Below, in pieces: positions 24,101-33,021 of a DNA stretch of 49,829 nt. Origin of the DNA: CAYXDO01 sp964463485 (GTDB lineage: Bacteria; Myxococcota; Kuafuiibacteriia; Kuafuiibacteriales; Kuafuiibacteriaceae); NCBI GenBank assembly GCA_964463485.1, contig CAYXDO010000077.1, positions 1 to 49,829 on the forward strand. Reading direction: 5' to 3'. The notes under the pieces are model-generated. The model did no database searches, was not told the DNA's origin, and saw nothing but the letters and a program-made list of their open reading frames with translations. Numbering within the stretch: the stretch's first letter is position 1; the number at the start of each line of letters is the position of its first letter. Made by a program: the position numbers and the translations under genes.

Positions 24101-26625
24101 ATCGTTCGCGGACGTTCGATGGGGGTGCGCTCGAAAGAGGCGGGGAGGGCGATCGGAGCCACCAACGCCGCTTCGACCTCTCTCGTCGAGATCCGCAGAA
24201 TCTCGTCCTGGCGCGACGGTGGATTGGGCGACGGTGGCGGTGGATTGGGCTCCGAAAGATAGTGGCCGAGCGATCCGGAAGCGATCTCGGGCTCGAACGC
24301 CGACTTGACGCGATCGAGGGCGATGATGAGCACGGGCAGCACGAGCAGATCGAACGCGAGCGCGAACGCAACCAACACGACGAGCAACAGGCCGATTTGC
24401 ACGGTCGGGAGGAACGTCGACAGACACAAGACCGAGAAGCCCACCGCGATCAACACCGAGTTCAACACCACCGGGTGACCAGCCTGAGCCAACGCGTAGA
24501 CCAACGCCTTGTGGGCGTTCGGAGCGCCGTGCTGCCGCGCCCGTTGATACCGACTGATGATGTGGATCGTATCGTCGACCGCCACGCCCGCGCCGATGCA
24601 CGCGATGAACGCGCTGTGGGTGTCGAGCGAGAGGCCCGTCAGCGACATCGTCGCGAAGGTGAGCGAGATCGGAATCAGGTTCGGAACCATCGCGAGCGTA
24701 CCGAGGCCGACCGATCGAAGCCCGATCATCAACGCGATCCACACGCCTAAAGCGGCGAGCCCAAAGCTCCCGATCGAATCGCCGATCAGCCCGTGCACTA
24801 CGCGCGCGAACATCATCGGAAGGCCTGTGACCGTCGCCTCGATGTCGGAGCCAGCGAGCTCGGCGCGGACGATCTTCGTGAGCTGGTCCCCGAACCGCAG
24901 CGTCGCCTCGCTCGAAAGCGCCGGCACCGCGACCATCAAACGGACCTCGCTCGCATCTTCGGTCGCGAGCGACTCGAAGCCCTCCGGGCTGATCAGCATG
25001 AGCTGCGCGACCGCCTCGCGAGAGGCCGGCAGGTCGTCAGGCGTGGCGCCCGGTCCGCTCAAGGTCCGATTTGCGAATCGAAGGTAGTCCGTGAAGCCGA
25101 AAACGCCGGCCAAGTCATGTTCGTCACGAAGCACCCTCGCGAGGCGGTCGGCTCGACGAAGTCGATCGGGATCCAAAAAGCCGCCTTGGGATTTCGAAGC
25201 GAGGATGATCTCGATGGAGTTGGCGCCGCCGAGGGCTTGGTCGATGACCAGCCGATCGTTGCGGAGCCGGTGCGTCTTGCCGAAGTAGTTGATGATGTTG
25301 GAGTTGACCTCGAGCTGGTTGACCACCGCGATCGACGCGCCGGTCAACAGCCCCAGCGCTCCCAACGTCAGCCCGAGACGTCTCGAGGCCGCGTCGGCGA
25401 TCTTCCCGAGCACCTCGGCGAGCTGATCGGCCGAGTCGAACGGTCGAGGTTCACCGCGCGGGTGCCCCAATATGAACAACAGGAGCGGAACGATCGTCAT
25501 CGTGAGCCCATACGCAGCGAGCAAGCCGAGCGCGGCCATGACGCCGAGCTCTCGGAGCGGCAGGATCGAGCTGTAGGCGAGCGCGGCGAAGCCGAATGCC
25601 GCGGTGGCCGACGTGATCAGGCAAGGCCACGCGACGACCTCGACAGCTTGGACCAAAGCGCGCCCGGCATCTTTGATACGGGCGTATTGTCGTCGCACCT
25701 CGCAGAGCAGGTGAACGCTGTCGGCCAAGCCCACGACCAAGATGATCGTGGGCACGACGGCCGTGGCCATGTTGAGCTCGACGCCCAAGACGGACGTTCC
25801 GGCGAGCAGCAAGAGAGAAGCTGTCCCTACGGCGACAAGAGGAACGACGCCGGAAGTGACGTCGCCGAACATCAGCCACAGCAACACGAAGAGCAACACG
25901 AAGGCCGCCGGCAGGAACGTGAGGATGTCGCGACGAACGCCGGAGGCTACCGCCTCCTTCGTGACCGACGCGCCAGCGAGATGCACGGAGCGTTGCTCGG
26001 TCTGGTATTCGTCGGCGATCGAACGGACCTCTCTGGCGATCTCCAGACGACGTCGCGGGTCGGCGCGCAGCGGGTCGAGCTGAACGAAGAGCAGGGTCTG
26101 GTCGGTGCGACGTCCGGCCAGCAGGCGCCAGTAGATCGGGTGGCCCGTGATTCGTTCTGCGAGTAGGCGGGCCGAGTCGGGAGTGACCGGTCCAACGGGC
26201 AGGAGCGGCCCGACGTCGACCGTGTCGGGCGTGCGATCGACCGAGCCAGAATCGCCCAACACGGTAGCCGTCGCGATGGAGAGCACGCGCTTTACGCCGT
26301 CGATGGCCCTGAGGCGGTGGTCGAGCTCGCGGACCGCGCCGATCGTGTCGGGATCGAAGACCGTCTGCTCGCGCTCGACGAAGGCGACGATCAGCGCCTC
26401 TCCGATCCCATAGGTCTCGTTGACTCGTTGGTACTCCAGCCAGTCCGCGCTCCCGCGAACGAAGATCTCGGGGCTGGAGTCGATCTCCACTCGGCTGAGC
26501 GCGACTCCGGCGAGCAGCGTGAGGACGCCGAGAATCGTGAGCGCGGTGCCTTTTCGTCTCAGGCACCAGGCGGTCGTCGACGCGACGAGGCGTCCCCATC
26601 GCGGAAGTGTGAGCCGGGCGAACAT
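24097..26625 (-). CDS. RND/MMPL-superfamily exporter (HAE3/patched-like), 12 TM
   Basis: The product is 842 residues from ATG 26625 (the frame extends 16 codons further to a TTG). TM1 (GTALTILGVLTLLAGVAL) is followed by a large periplasmic loop with SPEIFVRGSADWLEYQRVNETYG, then a five-TM block with VVPTIILVVGLADSVHLLCEVR. TM7, a second loop and a second block with FIACIGAGVAVDDTIHIISRYQRA follow. The GxxxDD motifs are the proton-relay positions of RND/MMPL proteins, although the first block has GLADS. There is no gene for a membrane-fusion protein or outer-membrane channel nearby, which fits the HAE3 type that moves lipids or hydrophobic compounds. The C-terminus is a cytoplasmic Pro-rich tail. 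It precedes epmA by 11 bases. Substrate unknown. Confidence 0.92.
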   Translation of the reverse strand: MFARLTLPRWGRLVASTTAWCLRRKGTALTILGVLTLLAGVALSRVEIDSSPEIFVRGSADWLEYQRVNETYGIGEALIVAFVEREQTVFDPDTIGAVRELDHRLRAIDGVKRVLSIATATVLGDSGSVDRTPDTVDVGPLLPVGPVTPDSARLLAERITGHPIYWRLLAGRRTDQTLLFVQLDPLRADPRRRLEIAREVRSIADEYQTEQRSVHLAGASVTKEAVASGVRRDILTFLPAAFVLLFVLLWLMFGDVTSGVVPLVAVGTASLLLLAGTSVLGVELNMATAVVPTIILVVGLADSVHLLCEVRRQYARIKDAGRALVQAVEVVAWPCLITSATAAFGFAALAYSSILPLRELGVMAALGLLAAYGLTMTIVPLLLFILGHPRGEPRPFDSADQLAEVLGKIADAASRRLGLTLGALGLLTGASIAVVNQLEVNSNIINYFGKTHRLRNDRLVIDQALGGANSIEIILASKSQGGFLDPDRLRRADRLARVLRDEHDLAGVFGFTDYLRFANRTLSGPGATPDDLPASREAVAQLMLISPEGFESLATEDASEVRLMVAVPALSSEATLRFGDQLTKIVRAELAGSDIEATVTGLPMMFARVVHGLIGDSIGSFGLAALGVWIALMIGLRSVGLGTLAMVPNLIPISLTFATMSLTGLSLDTHSAFIACIGAGVAVDDTIHIISRYQRARQHGAPNAHKALVYALAQAGHPVVLNSVLIAVGFSVLCLSTFLPTVQIGLLLVVLVAFALAFDLLVLPVLIIALDRVKSAFEPEIASGSLGHYLSEPNPPPPSPNPPSRQDEILRISTREVEAALVAPIALPASFERTPIERPRTI

Positions 26626-26708
26626 GAAGTTTGTGCTAGGCTCGGTTATTCGCTCCACGACGCAGTGCGACAACGGAAGATCGTCCGCTTGAACGGATTT
26701 TCAGTGGC

Positions 26709-27821
26709 TCAGTCGTGCTTGAACACGCCTGCGACGCGATGGCGGGCGCCCTTTTCCCCCCCTGAGGGAACCTTTTCCTCGCCTGAGCGAACCAACAGAC
26801 ACGTGACCTTGTTTCGCTCCTCGGTGAGGGCGCCTGATCCGTCGATCGTCGCGAGAGTGGTTTCGGTCAGCCTCGGGTCGAGCTTGAACAGAGCCCTCCC
26901 GAAGAGGTTGGGCGCTTCGCGCTCGATCTGGAGCGAGAGCTTCGGGCCGGCGATTTTTCGAAGCTGAGCGACTGGGACCTCCTTGGTGCCGTAAAGCACG
27001 GTGTTCGAGGCGCCGAGCCGATGCGGCTCCCGAGCGGCTTCCGCGACGAGCTCCGAGAAGGTGACGAGCCGGTCGGAGAGCCAGAGCCGGTCGGCCGCGT
27101 TGGGGCGATTGGCGTCGAGCAGGTGGTCTTGGCCGAGTACGAAGCGACGAACGATCTCCTCGGCGCAGTAGGCGATGGGCTCATCTGCGCGGAGCGCTCG
27201 GCGGGCGAGGAGGGCGGGCTCGTCGAAGGGCGGCAGAGGCAGGTTGGCTGCGCGCGGGCCGTCTTCGGTTTCCACGAACGAGACGCACAGCCTCAGCGGA
27301 GGCTCGTCTCTTGGACGAACCTCGAAGGTCACGAGGAGTCCGTCCCTGACTCGCAGGAGCGCATCGAGCGCCTCGGGCCACCCCCGCGCGAGCGCCGCCC
27401 GAAGCTCCAAGAAGGTGTAACTCTTCACCTTTCCGAACGGAGCGGGCGTAGGCTTTCCTTGGCTGTTCGCGAGCGCGGTCAAGAGCTCCGCGCGCGGGTG
27501 CTGCATGAGCGCTCCGTCGCCCCACAGGACCCAGACGCTCTCGTCGAGCTGGGCCTCGAGCCGCCGAAAACGCCGGGTCGACCACGCATCGAATAGCTTG
27601 GTCGCGGACTCCTCGAGCTTGCGACGAAGCGCCGGGCGGCCCTTGATCGGCGGAAGCATCGTCGTGCTGGGACGAGGAGGGAGCGCCGGCACACCCGTCG
27701 CTCCGGACGTCACCACTTGTCCGGACAACGATCGAGCTCGCTGAATGCGGATCGCCCAGTCAGGCCCAGCGCGGCCGGACAGAACAGCCAAGGCGGCTCC
27801 AAGTGCGTCGAATTCCGACAT
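26709..27821 (-). CDS. Unrecognised soluble protein
   Basis: A 370-residue protein I do not recognise, starting at ATG 27821. There is no signal peptide or TM segment. It is rich in Arg, Leu and Ala with mixed alpha/beta character. Recognisable phrases such as SVWVLWGDGALMQHPRAELL, KSYTFLELRAAL and APNLFGRALFKLDPRL do not match a family I know. The amphipathic region VWVLWGDG...FGKVKSY could be a ketosteroid-isomerase-like fold, but that is a guess. It ends 84 bases upstream of the exporter start and may be its operon partner. The start lies 48 bases from the -35 element of the divergent gene at 27934. Confidence 0.75.
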   Translation of the reverse strand: MSEFDALGAALAVLSGRAGPDWAIRIQRARSLSGQVVTSGATGVPALPPRPSTTMLPPIKGRPALRRKLEESATKLFDAWSTRRFRRLEAQLDESVWVLWGDGALMQHPRAELLTALANSQGKPTPAPFGKVKSYTFLELRAALARGWPEALDALLRVRDGLLVTFEVRPRDEPPLRLCVSFVETEDGPRAANLPLPPFDEPALLARRALRADEPIAYCAEEIVRRFVLGQDHLLDANRPNAADRLWLSDRLVTFSELVAEAAREPHRLGASNTVLYGTKEVPVAQLRKIAGPKLSLQIEREAPNLFGRALFKLDPRLTETTLATIDGSGALTEERNKVTCLLVRSGEEKVPSGGEKGARHRVAGVFKHD

Positions 27822-27869
27822 TGCCGCCGCGCCGACCTCCGATCACCGTCGATCGAGCTCCGTTTGAAG

Positions 27870-27897
27870 TTGACAGGCTCGGGGCCCTCCGTAAAGT
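27870..27897 (+). promoter_or_regulatory. Strong sigma70-type promoter for the small gene at 27934
   Basis: TTGACA at 27870-27875, a 16-base spacer, then TAAAGT at 27892-27897. This is the best housekeeping-type promoter in the window (6/6 and 4/6 matches). Transcription would start near 27904, giving a leader of about 30 bases with AGGAG at 27924-27928, five bases before the ATG. Confidence 0.65.
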
Positions 27898-27933
27898 CGC
27901 GCATCCTGACGGCCCACCGGGCTAGGAGCTTGC

Positions 27934-28308
27934 ATGTCGATTCTGTCCGATTTCATCAAGGAAAGCGGCCTCACGTCCGAGGCCATCGTCACCGCGTCCT
28001 CGTCCGTCGAACGCCACTCGATCGACGACCGCGGTCGCCTGGTCGCTCGCGAGAATGCCCGGCGCGCCAAGAAGAGTTACGCGGACGCGGGAGTGCCCGC
28101 CGAGAAGCCCAAGGCTCTTGGGCGCGGAATCTCCTCCGGCACCCTTCACCGGGCGCTCGGCGGAGCACCGACTACGCGGGTCGTGCGAAAAAAGATCCTT
28201 CGCGCCGTGAACGACCGCCTCGCCAACGCGAAGAAAGACACCGTCACGTCGAAGCAGCTCTTCAGCGACGTGCCCGCCAAGAAGGGCAAGAGCAAAGCCA
28301 AGAAGTAA
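27934..28308 (+). CDS. Small basic protein of unknown function
   Basis: A 124-residue protein with a near-ideal ribosome-binding site (AGGAG, five-base spacing) and a strong promoter, so it is probably abundant. The N-terminus is MSILSDFIKESGLTSEAIV. The middle is basic (RRAKKSYADAG, RVVRKKILRAVNDRLANAKK) and the tail is PAKKGKSKAKK, resembling the Lys-rich tails of nucleic-acid-binding proteins. No helix-turn-helix or ribosomal protein signature is certain. RNA or DNA binding is inferred from charge only. The next gene starts 83 bases later, after a 14-base direct repeat. Confidence 0.85.
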   Translation: MSILSDFIKESGLTSEAIVTASSSVERHSIDDRGRLVARENARRAKKSYADAGVPAEKPKALGRGISSGTLHRALGGAPTTRVVRKKILRAVNDRLANAKKDTVTSKQLFSDVPAKKGKSKAKK

Positions 28309-28329
28309 CGGCCACCCCGGCGCTGTAAC

Positions 28330-28357
28330 CCGGCTTGGCACGACCGGCTTGGCACGA
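28330..28357. repeat. 14-base direct repeat
   Basis: CCGGCTTGGCACGA occurs twice in tandem (28330-28343, 28344-28357) in the gap between two plus-strand genes. It contains TGGCACG, but the spacing to the following TGCT is one base short of a sigma54 site. Confidence 0.85.
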
Positions 28358-28391
28358 CCCTGCTCGTCGTGGGAGATCGGTGGCCAGAGCC

Positions 28392-28916
28392 ATGAGCGAC
28401 GACGAACGTCCGAGGAAGTCCTGGCGCGAGATCGACGCGGGTCGTGACCGAAAATCTCAGCGCTCTCGCTCCGACCCTGCCGAGCGCGCACGTTCCAAAC
28501 AGGCGGAGACCCAGGCCTACCGGTCCTACAAGTCTCAGCTCGACAAGCTCTTCACGCCCGGAGGTGCACCGCTGCCCCCGAGCCTCGCCGACAAGCTCGG
28601 TCCGGCCTCCGAGGAAGCGAAGAGAGACCGCGAGCTCCTCGACGCGTTGGCAAAATCTCCTGGCGCAGAAACCTTACGCGCCGTAGTGACCGCGAACGTG
28701 TCGCTCCCGAGCGATCCGCGCCTCCTCGTTCAGCTGTTGGACGTGCGTGAGGCCGCCCTGGCCAAAATCGTCCTCGAACGGCTCCTCTCCATGATCGAAG
28801 ACGAGAACAAGCGGCCCAACAAAGCGCTCGCGCTCCAGCGCATCGAGTCTTTGCTCAACCTCGTCGACGACGAAGAAGTCGCCGCGCTCGCGGCTTCCGT
28901 TCGGGCGGTCCTGTAA
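28392..28916 (+). CDS. Conserved-looking hypothetical protein
   Basis: A 174-residue protein from ATG 28392 (MSDDERPRKSWREIDAGRD), chosen over an in-frame upstream start whose extension crosses the direct repeat. The N-terminal 60 residues are charged and probably disordered (KSQRSRSDPAERARSKQ). The C-terminal two thirds are helical (SYKSQLDKLFTPGGAPLPPSL, then LVQLLDVREAALAKIVLERLL and RIESLLNLVDDEEVAALAAS). The pattern resembles HEAT-like helices, but no family name can be given. It ends two bases before the psuG GTG start, so the two are co-transcribed. Confidence 0.85.
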   Translation: MSDDERPRKSWREIDAGRDRKSQRSRSDPAERARSKQAETQAYRSYKSQLDKLFTPGGAPLPPSLADKLGPASEEAKRDRELLDALAKSPGAETLRAVVTANVSLPSDPRLLVQLLDVREAALAKIVLERLLSMIEDENKRPNKALALQRIESLLNLVDDEEVAALAASVRAVL

Positions 28917-28918
28917 GC

Positions 28919-29809
28919 GTGCTCCGTCCGTCCGCGGAAGTCGCCGCGGCTCTCGCGCTCCAGGCGCCCATCGTGGCGCTCGAGTCGACGTTGCTCGCGC
29001 ACGGGTTGCCGAAGGAAGAGAGCCTCGAGGCTGCCCACGCGATCGAAGCCGCAGTTCGTGAAGAGGGCGCGGTCCCCGCTACCATCGCGATCATCGATGG
29101 CGCCGCCAGGATCGGCCTCGATGATCAGGACCTCGAGACGATCGTTTGGGGTCCAACGAAAAAAGCGTCGCTCAGGGACCTCGCTCCCGCCCTCGCGCTC
29201 GGCGGCGTCCACGCGACTACGGTCGCCGCTACCATGGCCATCGCTCGACGAGCGGGCGTCCGCTTCTTCGCCACCGGCGGAATCGGCGGAGTCCATCGCG
29301 GCGCCGACCAGACCTTCGACGAGTCCGCGGACCTCATGGCGCTCGCCACCGAACCTGTGCTCGTCGTCTCCGCCGGCGCCAAGTCGGTTCTCGATTTGGC
29401 CCGAACGCTCGAACGCCTAGAGTCGCTTGGCGTTCCGGTTATTGGTTGCAACACCAACAAATTTCCGGCGTTCTACCACCGAGGCTCCGAGCTCGACGTG
29501 CCCTATCGAGTCGATGAGCCGAGTGAAATCGCTCGCGTCTTCGCGATACGCCTCGAGCTCCAACAAGGCGGCATGCTCGTCGTCCAACCGCCGCCGACCG
29601 AGCCCGACATCTCGGAGGCCGAGCTCGCTTCGTGGATCGACGAGGCGCTCGCCGACCCGGCCACCCCGCGCGGTCCCGCGCTCACGCCGTTCTTGCTCGC
29701 CCGGCTCGCCGATCGATCCAGAGGCCAGCTCGTCGACGTCAACGTCGAGCTGGTCGTCGCCAACGCACGCCTCGCCGCAAGGATCGCCGTCGCTTCGTCT
29801 CACATCTGA
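28919..29809 (+). CDS. psuG: Pseudouridine-5'-phosphate glycosidase
   Basis: PsuG splits pseudouridine 5'-phosphate to uracil and ribose 5-phosphate, the second step of pseudouridine breakdown. The 296-residue protein has VALESTLLAHGLP near 20, AIIDGAARIGL, GVRFFATGGIGGVHRGADQTFDESADL near 117-143 and GCNTNKFPAFYHRGSEL near 176 (the lysine that forms the sugar adduct is in NKFPAF). Length is normal. The usual kinase partner PsuK is not next to it. The GTG start follows the preceding stop by two bases. Its stop overlaps the end of the convergent kinase gene by ten bases. Confidence 0.95.
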   Translation: MLRPSAEVAAALALQAPIVALESTLLAHGLPKEESLEAAHAIEAAVREEGAVPATIAIIDGAARIGLDDQDLETIVWGPTKKASLRDLAPALALGGVHATTVAATMAIARRAGVRFFATGGIGGVHRGADQTFDESADLMALATEPVLVVSAGAKSVLDLARTLERLESLGVPVIGCNTNKFPAFYHRGSELDVPYRVDEPSEIARVFAIRLELQQGGMLVVQPPPTEPDISEAELASWIDEALADPATPRGPALTPFLLARLADRSRGQLVDVNVELVVANARLAARIAVASSHI

Positions 29810-31872
29810 ACGGGCTCGATCACCTTGGCGGGCTGCTTGGGCCTCGCGCTGCGGGCGTCCGGTGACCCCGCGTCCGTCCCCTTCGACGCCGCAGGCGCCA
29901 AAGGGTCGGCGGGTCCAAGACCGCTGTCCGGCGGATCTCGAGGCAACACGGCCATCCCGGAATCCGGCGGCCCACGTGGGGCGACCTTCTCGACGTCCGA
30001 GCCTCCGCCAAAGACCAACAGCGCACCGACGCCCAATGCGCCGATCAAAACGAAGGGCAGAAAGCGACGAGCGCTGGACACTCTGTCGACCACGATGGCG
30101 GGCACCGGCTCGTTCGCCGAGGGCAACGCCAACAGAAAAGAAGGCGCGCTCGGCTGTTCGGCCGCGGGCGCGTCACTCGAGAGCTGCTGCTCGACCGACC
30201 GAAGCAAGCGCGCGGCCTCTGTCGCATCCGCCGGTCGCTCCGCTCGGTTGGGCGCAAGGAGTGTCGAGATGGCCGCGGCGAAGGACTCGGGAACGGTCGG
30301 ATCGAGGGCCCGAACGTCCAGGCGCTCCGGCTTGAGCACTCGCCGCTCGAGGATCTCCTTGTAGGTCTTGGCGCTGAACGGAATCTCTCCGGTGATGAGC
30401 TCTGCCAAGACCAACCCGAGCGCGTACAAGTCGGCGCGACCGTCGAGCGTATCGTCGATCAGTTGCTCCGGAGCCATGTACGGCAACGTTCCCAGGATGA
30501 TCCCTTTCTCGGTGAGCCGAGACTCGGCGTCTCGGTTGGTCGAAAACGCCACGCCGAAGTCGAGGATCACCGCGTGATCGTCGCCTTCGAGGATCATGAT
30601 GTTCTCGGGCTTGAGGTCTCTGTGGATGACCTCGATGGCGTGTGCCGCAGCTAGACCCTCCGCGACGTCAGCGCCCCACTTCGCGAAGCGTGCGTAATCG
30701 ACGTGCAGCTCTCCGGACTTCGCGAGCGCGTGCAATGTCCGCCCGCGCAAGAACGCCATCGTGACACCCCGCCCGCCGTCGGGGAGCTCGACGAGGTCGT
30801 GGATCCGACAGACACGCGGACTCGAAATTCGCCGCGCCAGCCGGACTTCGCGCTTGAGCCGCGAGAGCAAATCGGGGTCCGAGGCGGCTTTGGAGATGAT
30901 CTTGAGCGCGACGACCTCTTCGAGCTCCCGATCTTCGACCCGAAAGACCTCCCCCATCCCGCCTTCGCCGAGGCGGCTGAGGACTTTGAACCGAGCACCA
31001 AAGTCCGCGCTCACGTCTCGCTCGGGCTCGAAGAAGGATCCCGTTTTCGAAGGGCCATGGTGCGCGTCGACCGAAGTCGCCGCTGGCAGTTGTCGGTGGG
31101 CCCATCGCGACAGCTCGGCGCGGGCCGCGTCATCATCGATCGAGAAGGGATCGAGCGCCGTGAGCAGGGCTTCCAGGTCCGGCCACCGCTCGGCTGCGAC
31201 GATCGAGAGCCCGCGTTCGATGACGCCCCAAAGCGCCTCCGAAATTCTCTCGATTCGATCGGGTGACGAGCGAAAAGCGCCCGCTGTTGGATTCTCGCCG
31301 AACGGAGCGCGTGCCTCGAGCAGCTCGTAGAGAATCGCCGAGAGCTCGAACACGTCCGTTTCGTTCGTCGGGCGTCCACCCGCCAAGAGCTCCGGCGCGA
31401 AGACTGCGGGCGAGGCCGCGAATCTCGAGAGCACGTCCACCAGCTTCACGTCGCCCTCTGGCGTCACGATCAGCTTCGCCGGCGACATCGCTCCGTGGAC
31501 CGGTCCCGAGCCAGCTAGGCGAGGTCGCAGCTCGATGAGGATCCGAGCCGCGCGCTGAACGGCCCACACCGCGGCTTGCTCCAGTATCGGCGGGCGAATG
31601 CCGACGGCCCGTCCAAGGTCGAGCCCCTCGATCTTCTCTGCGACTGCAAAAGGCCCGTCGTCCGACGTGCCCGCCGCGATCACCCGGGCGACGCTCGGAT
31701 GCCTGACCGTTTGGGCCTCCGACAGCAGCGCTTGGAGCTCGGGGGTGGCGCGCAAGGCTCGAACGACTACGTCGGCTCCGGTGGATGAGCGAGCCAACCA
31801 GACGTCGCGCCGCTTCGTGTCGAGGGGTCGCGACAACACGCAGTTGCCAACGGTTCGACCCTCCGCGAGCAC
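29800..31872 (-). CDS. Membrane Ser/Thr protein kinase with N-terminal pseudokinase domain
   Basis: A 690-residue protein with a GTG start. Residues 1-245 are a kinase-like fold without catalytic residues: the VAIK lysine is Arg38 (VVVRAL), HRD-x-K reads HGAMSPAK (126-133, catalytic Asp replaced by Ala128) and DFG reads DVL (146-148). Residues 294-560 are a complete Hanks-type kinase: LGEGGMGEVF (301-310), Lys324 in VALKI, HRDLKPEN (417-424), DFG (438-440) and GTLPYMAPEQ. One TM segment follows (about 610-630, FLPFVLIGALGVGALLVF), with an Asp/Pro-rich extracytoplasmic tail. The pseudokinase may regulate the active domain. It is the last gene after the PEGA-like gene (37-base gap). FHA proteins encoded nearby are plausible readers of its phosphorylation. 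Confidence 0.94.
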   Translation of the reverse strand: MLAEGRTVGNCVLSRPLDTKRRDVWLARSSTGADVVVRALRATPELQALLSEAQTVRHPSVARVIAAGTSDDGPFAVAEKIEGLDLGRAVGIRPPILEQAAVWAVQRAARILIELRPRLAGSGPVHGAMSPAKLIVTPEGDVKLVDVLSRFAASPAVFAPELLAGGRPTNETDVFELSAILYELLEARAPFGENPTAGAFRSSPDRIERISEALWGVIERGLSIVAAERWPDLEALLTALDPFSIDDDAARAELSRWAHRQLPAATSVDAHHGPSKTGSFFEPERDVSADFGARFKVLSRLGEGGMGEVFRVEDRELEEVVALKIISKAASDPDLLSRLKREVRLARRISSPRVCRIHDLVELPDGGRGVTMAFLRGRTLHALAKSGELHVDYARFAKWGADVAEGLAAAHAIEVIHRDLKPENIMILEGDDHAVILDFGVAFSTNRDAESRLTEKGIILGTLPYMAPEQLIDDTLDGRADLYALGLVLAELITGEIPFSAKTYKEILERRVLKPERLDVRALDPTVPESFAAAISTLLAPNRAERPADATEAARLLRSVEQQLSSDAPAAEQPSAPSFLLALPSANEPVPAIVVDRVSSARRFLPFVLIGALGVGALLVFGGGSDVEKVAPRGPPDSGMAVLPRDPPDSGLGPADPLAPAASKGTDAGSPDARSARPKQPAKVIEPVQM

Positions 31873-31909
31873 CCCGCGAGGCTACCTGGGATCGAAGTCC
31901 GGATGAAGA

Positions 31910-32956
31910 TCAGTGCGCAGGCATCGATCGAAACTCTTCGTATCGGCCCGGGTCGTCACCCGCGAGAAACAAGTAGATAGAGGCCGCGCCGCTCACGACC
32001 GCCGTGCCTAGGGAGATGAGATAGAGGCTCTGGTTCGTATCGAACGAATCGCGCGCGGTCAGCGCCTGCTCGCGCAGCGCCGAATGGGACCGGTCGATCT
32101 CGAGCGCGCTGGAGTACCGATCGACGGTCGACTTGTCATCGCTCGCCGACGAATAAAAGACGGCGCCGGCGACCGCTGCTCCGATCGCGAGCGCGCCGGT
32201 GGCGAAGGCGCCATAGCGCATCAGGCGCGCGCTCGACTCGTACGACTCGATGGTCTCTTTGGCCGGAACGAGCGTGATCTCGTGGCCGACGACGAGGCCA
32301 GGCGTGACGAGGACGTCGAGCGTCGCACGGTAAAAGCCGTCCTTCGAGAGCTCCAAGACATGCGGGCCAGCGGGCAGCACGATCACTTGCCCAGGCACCT
32401 CGGGGCGTCGTCGATCGTCGACCGTCAGCGCGGCGTCCGGAACGTTGCTGTTGATCTTGAGATAGCCGGTGCGTTGGCTGAGCAGCGGCTGAAGCACTAC
32501 GACCGCCGCCGCTTTCGACGCTTCGATCAGCCCGCTCGCATCGGCGCTCTGACGTTCCGTTCGTTCCAGGGAGCTCGCGGCCTTGGCATCGACGAGCACG
32601 AGATTCAAGACCAGCCCTGCGTCGCCTACGCGTGCGATCGATCCAGCCACGAGGTGATCGGCTTTCACCGCCGAGGCGATCTGCGCGTAACAGCGCTCGT
32701 CGCCGCAGGCCCCGAGGAGCTCCTTGCGCTTCTCGAAGGCCAAGAGCGCGGCGATCTGCTTGGGCGACACCGTATCGAAGACGCCGGTTCGTGCGATGGC
32801 CGTCGCCACGGTCTCGGTGACGCCAGCCGCGAGCTCGTCCGGGACCCCTTCGGCCGCGATAGAGGCGATCGCCAATCGCGGCTTCGGCTCTGCCGCGTTC
32901 GCGGAGAGCGGCCAGGCGATGAGAGCGAAGATGAGGAATCGTCTGAGTGAAGACAT
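31910..32956 (-). CDS. Exported PEGA-like membrane protein
   Basis: A 348-residue protein with a signal peptide ending SANAAEPKP. Residues 26-140 (RLAIASIAAEGVPDELAAGVTETVATAIARTGVFDTVSPKQIAALL, CGDERCYAQIASAVKADHLVAGSIARVG) resemble the N-terminal nucleotide-binding-like domain of CsgG/TolB-type envelope proteins. Residues 165-235 fit a PEGA domain (GYLKINSNVPDAALTVD, LPAGPHVLELSKDGFYRATLDVLV). Two hydrophobic segments (ARLMRYGAFATGALAIGAAVAGAVF and SLYLISLGTAVVSGAASIYLFLAG) make a C-terminal membrane hairpin. AAGGAG six bases before the ATG is a good ribosome-binding site. PEGA proteins are commonly encoded with Ser/Thr kinases in myxobacteria, as here. Confidence 0.88.
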   Translation of the reverse strand: MSSLRRFLIFALIAWPLSANAAEPKPRLAIASIAAEGVPDELAAGVTETVATAIARTGVFDTVSPKQIAALLAFEKRKELLGACGDERCYAQIASAVKADHLVAGSIARVGDAGLVLNLVLVDAKAASSLERTERQSADASGLIEASKAAAVVVLQPLLSQRTGYLKINSNVPDAALTVDDRRRPEVPGQVIVLPAGPHVLELSKDGFYRATLDVLVTPGLVVGHEITLVPAKETIESYESSARLMRYGAFATGALAIGAAVAGAVFYSSASDDKSTVDRYSSALEIDRSHSALREQALTARDSFDTNQSLYLISLGTAVVSGAASIYLFLAGDDPGRYEEFRSMPAH

Positions 32957-32976
32957 GGCGCGCTCCTTGGGGCTCT

Positions 32977-33021
32977 AGGTGTTCTAGGCGTTCAAGGTGT
33001 TCAAGGTGTTCAAGGTGTTCG
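32977..33021. repeat. 9-base tandem repeat over a stop codon
   Basis: Five units of AGGTGTTCA (two with one changed base, the last ending in G) run from 32977 to 33021. The minus-strand gene that ends at 33010 takes its stop codon (TGA) from one of the units; the repeat then continues to within about 20 bases of the PEGA gene start. Because the unit length is a multiple of three and each perfect unit carries TGA in the same frame, copy-number changes would alter the spacer, not the reading frame. Confidence 0.9.

Noticed and set aside
28330..28375. Possible sigma54 promoter (TGGCACGACCCTGCT)
   Set aside because: The GG-to-GC distance is one base short of the strict sigma54 spacing, and the site is part of a direct repeat.
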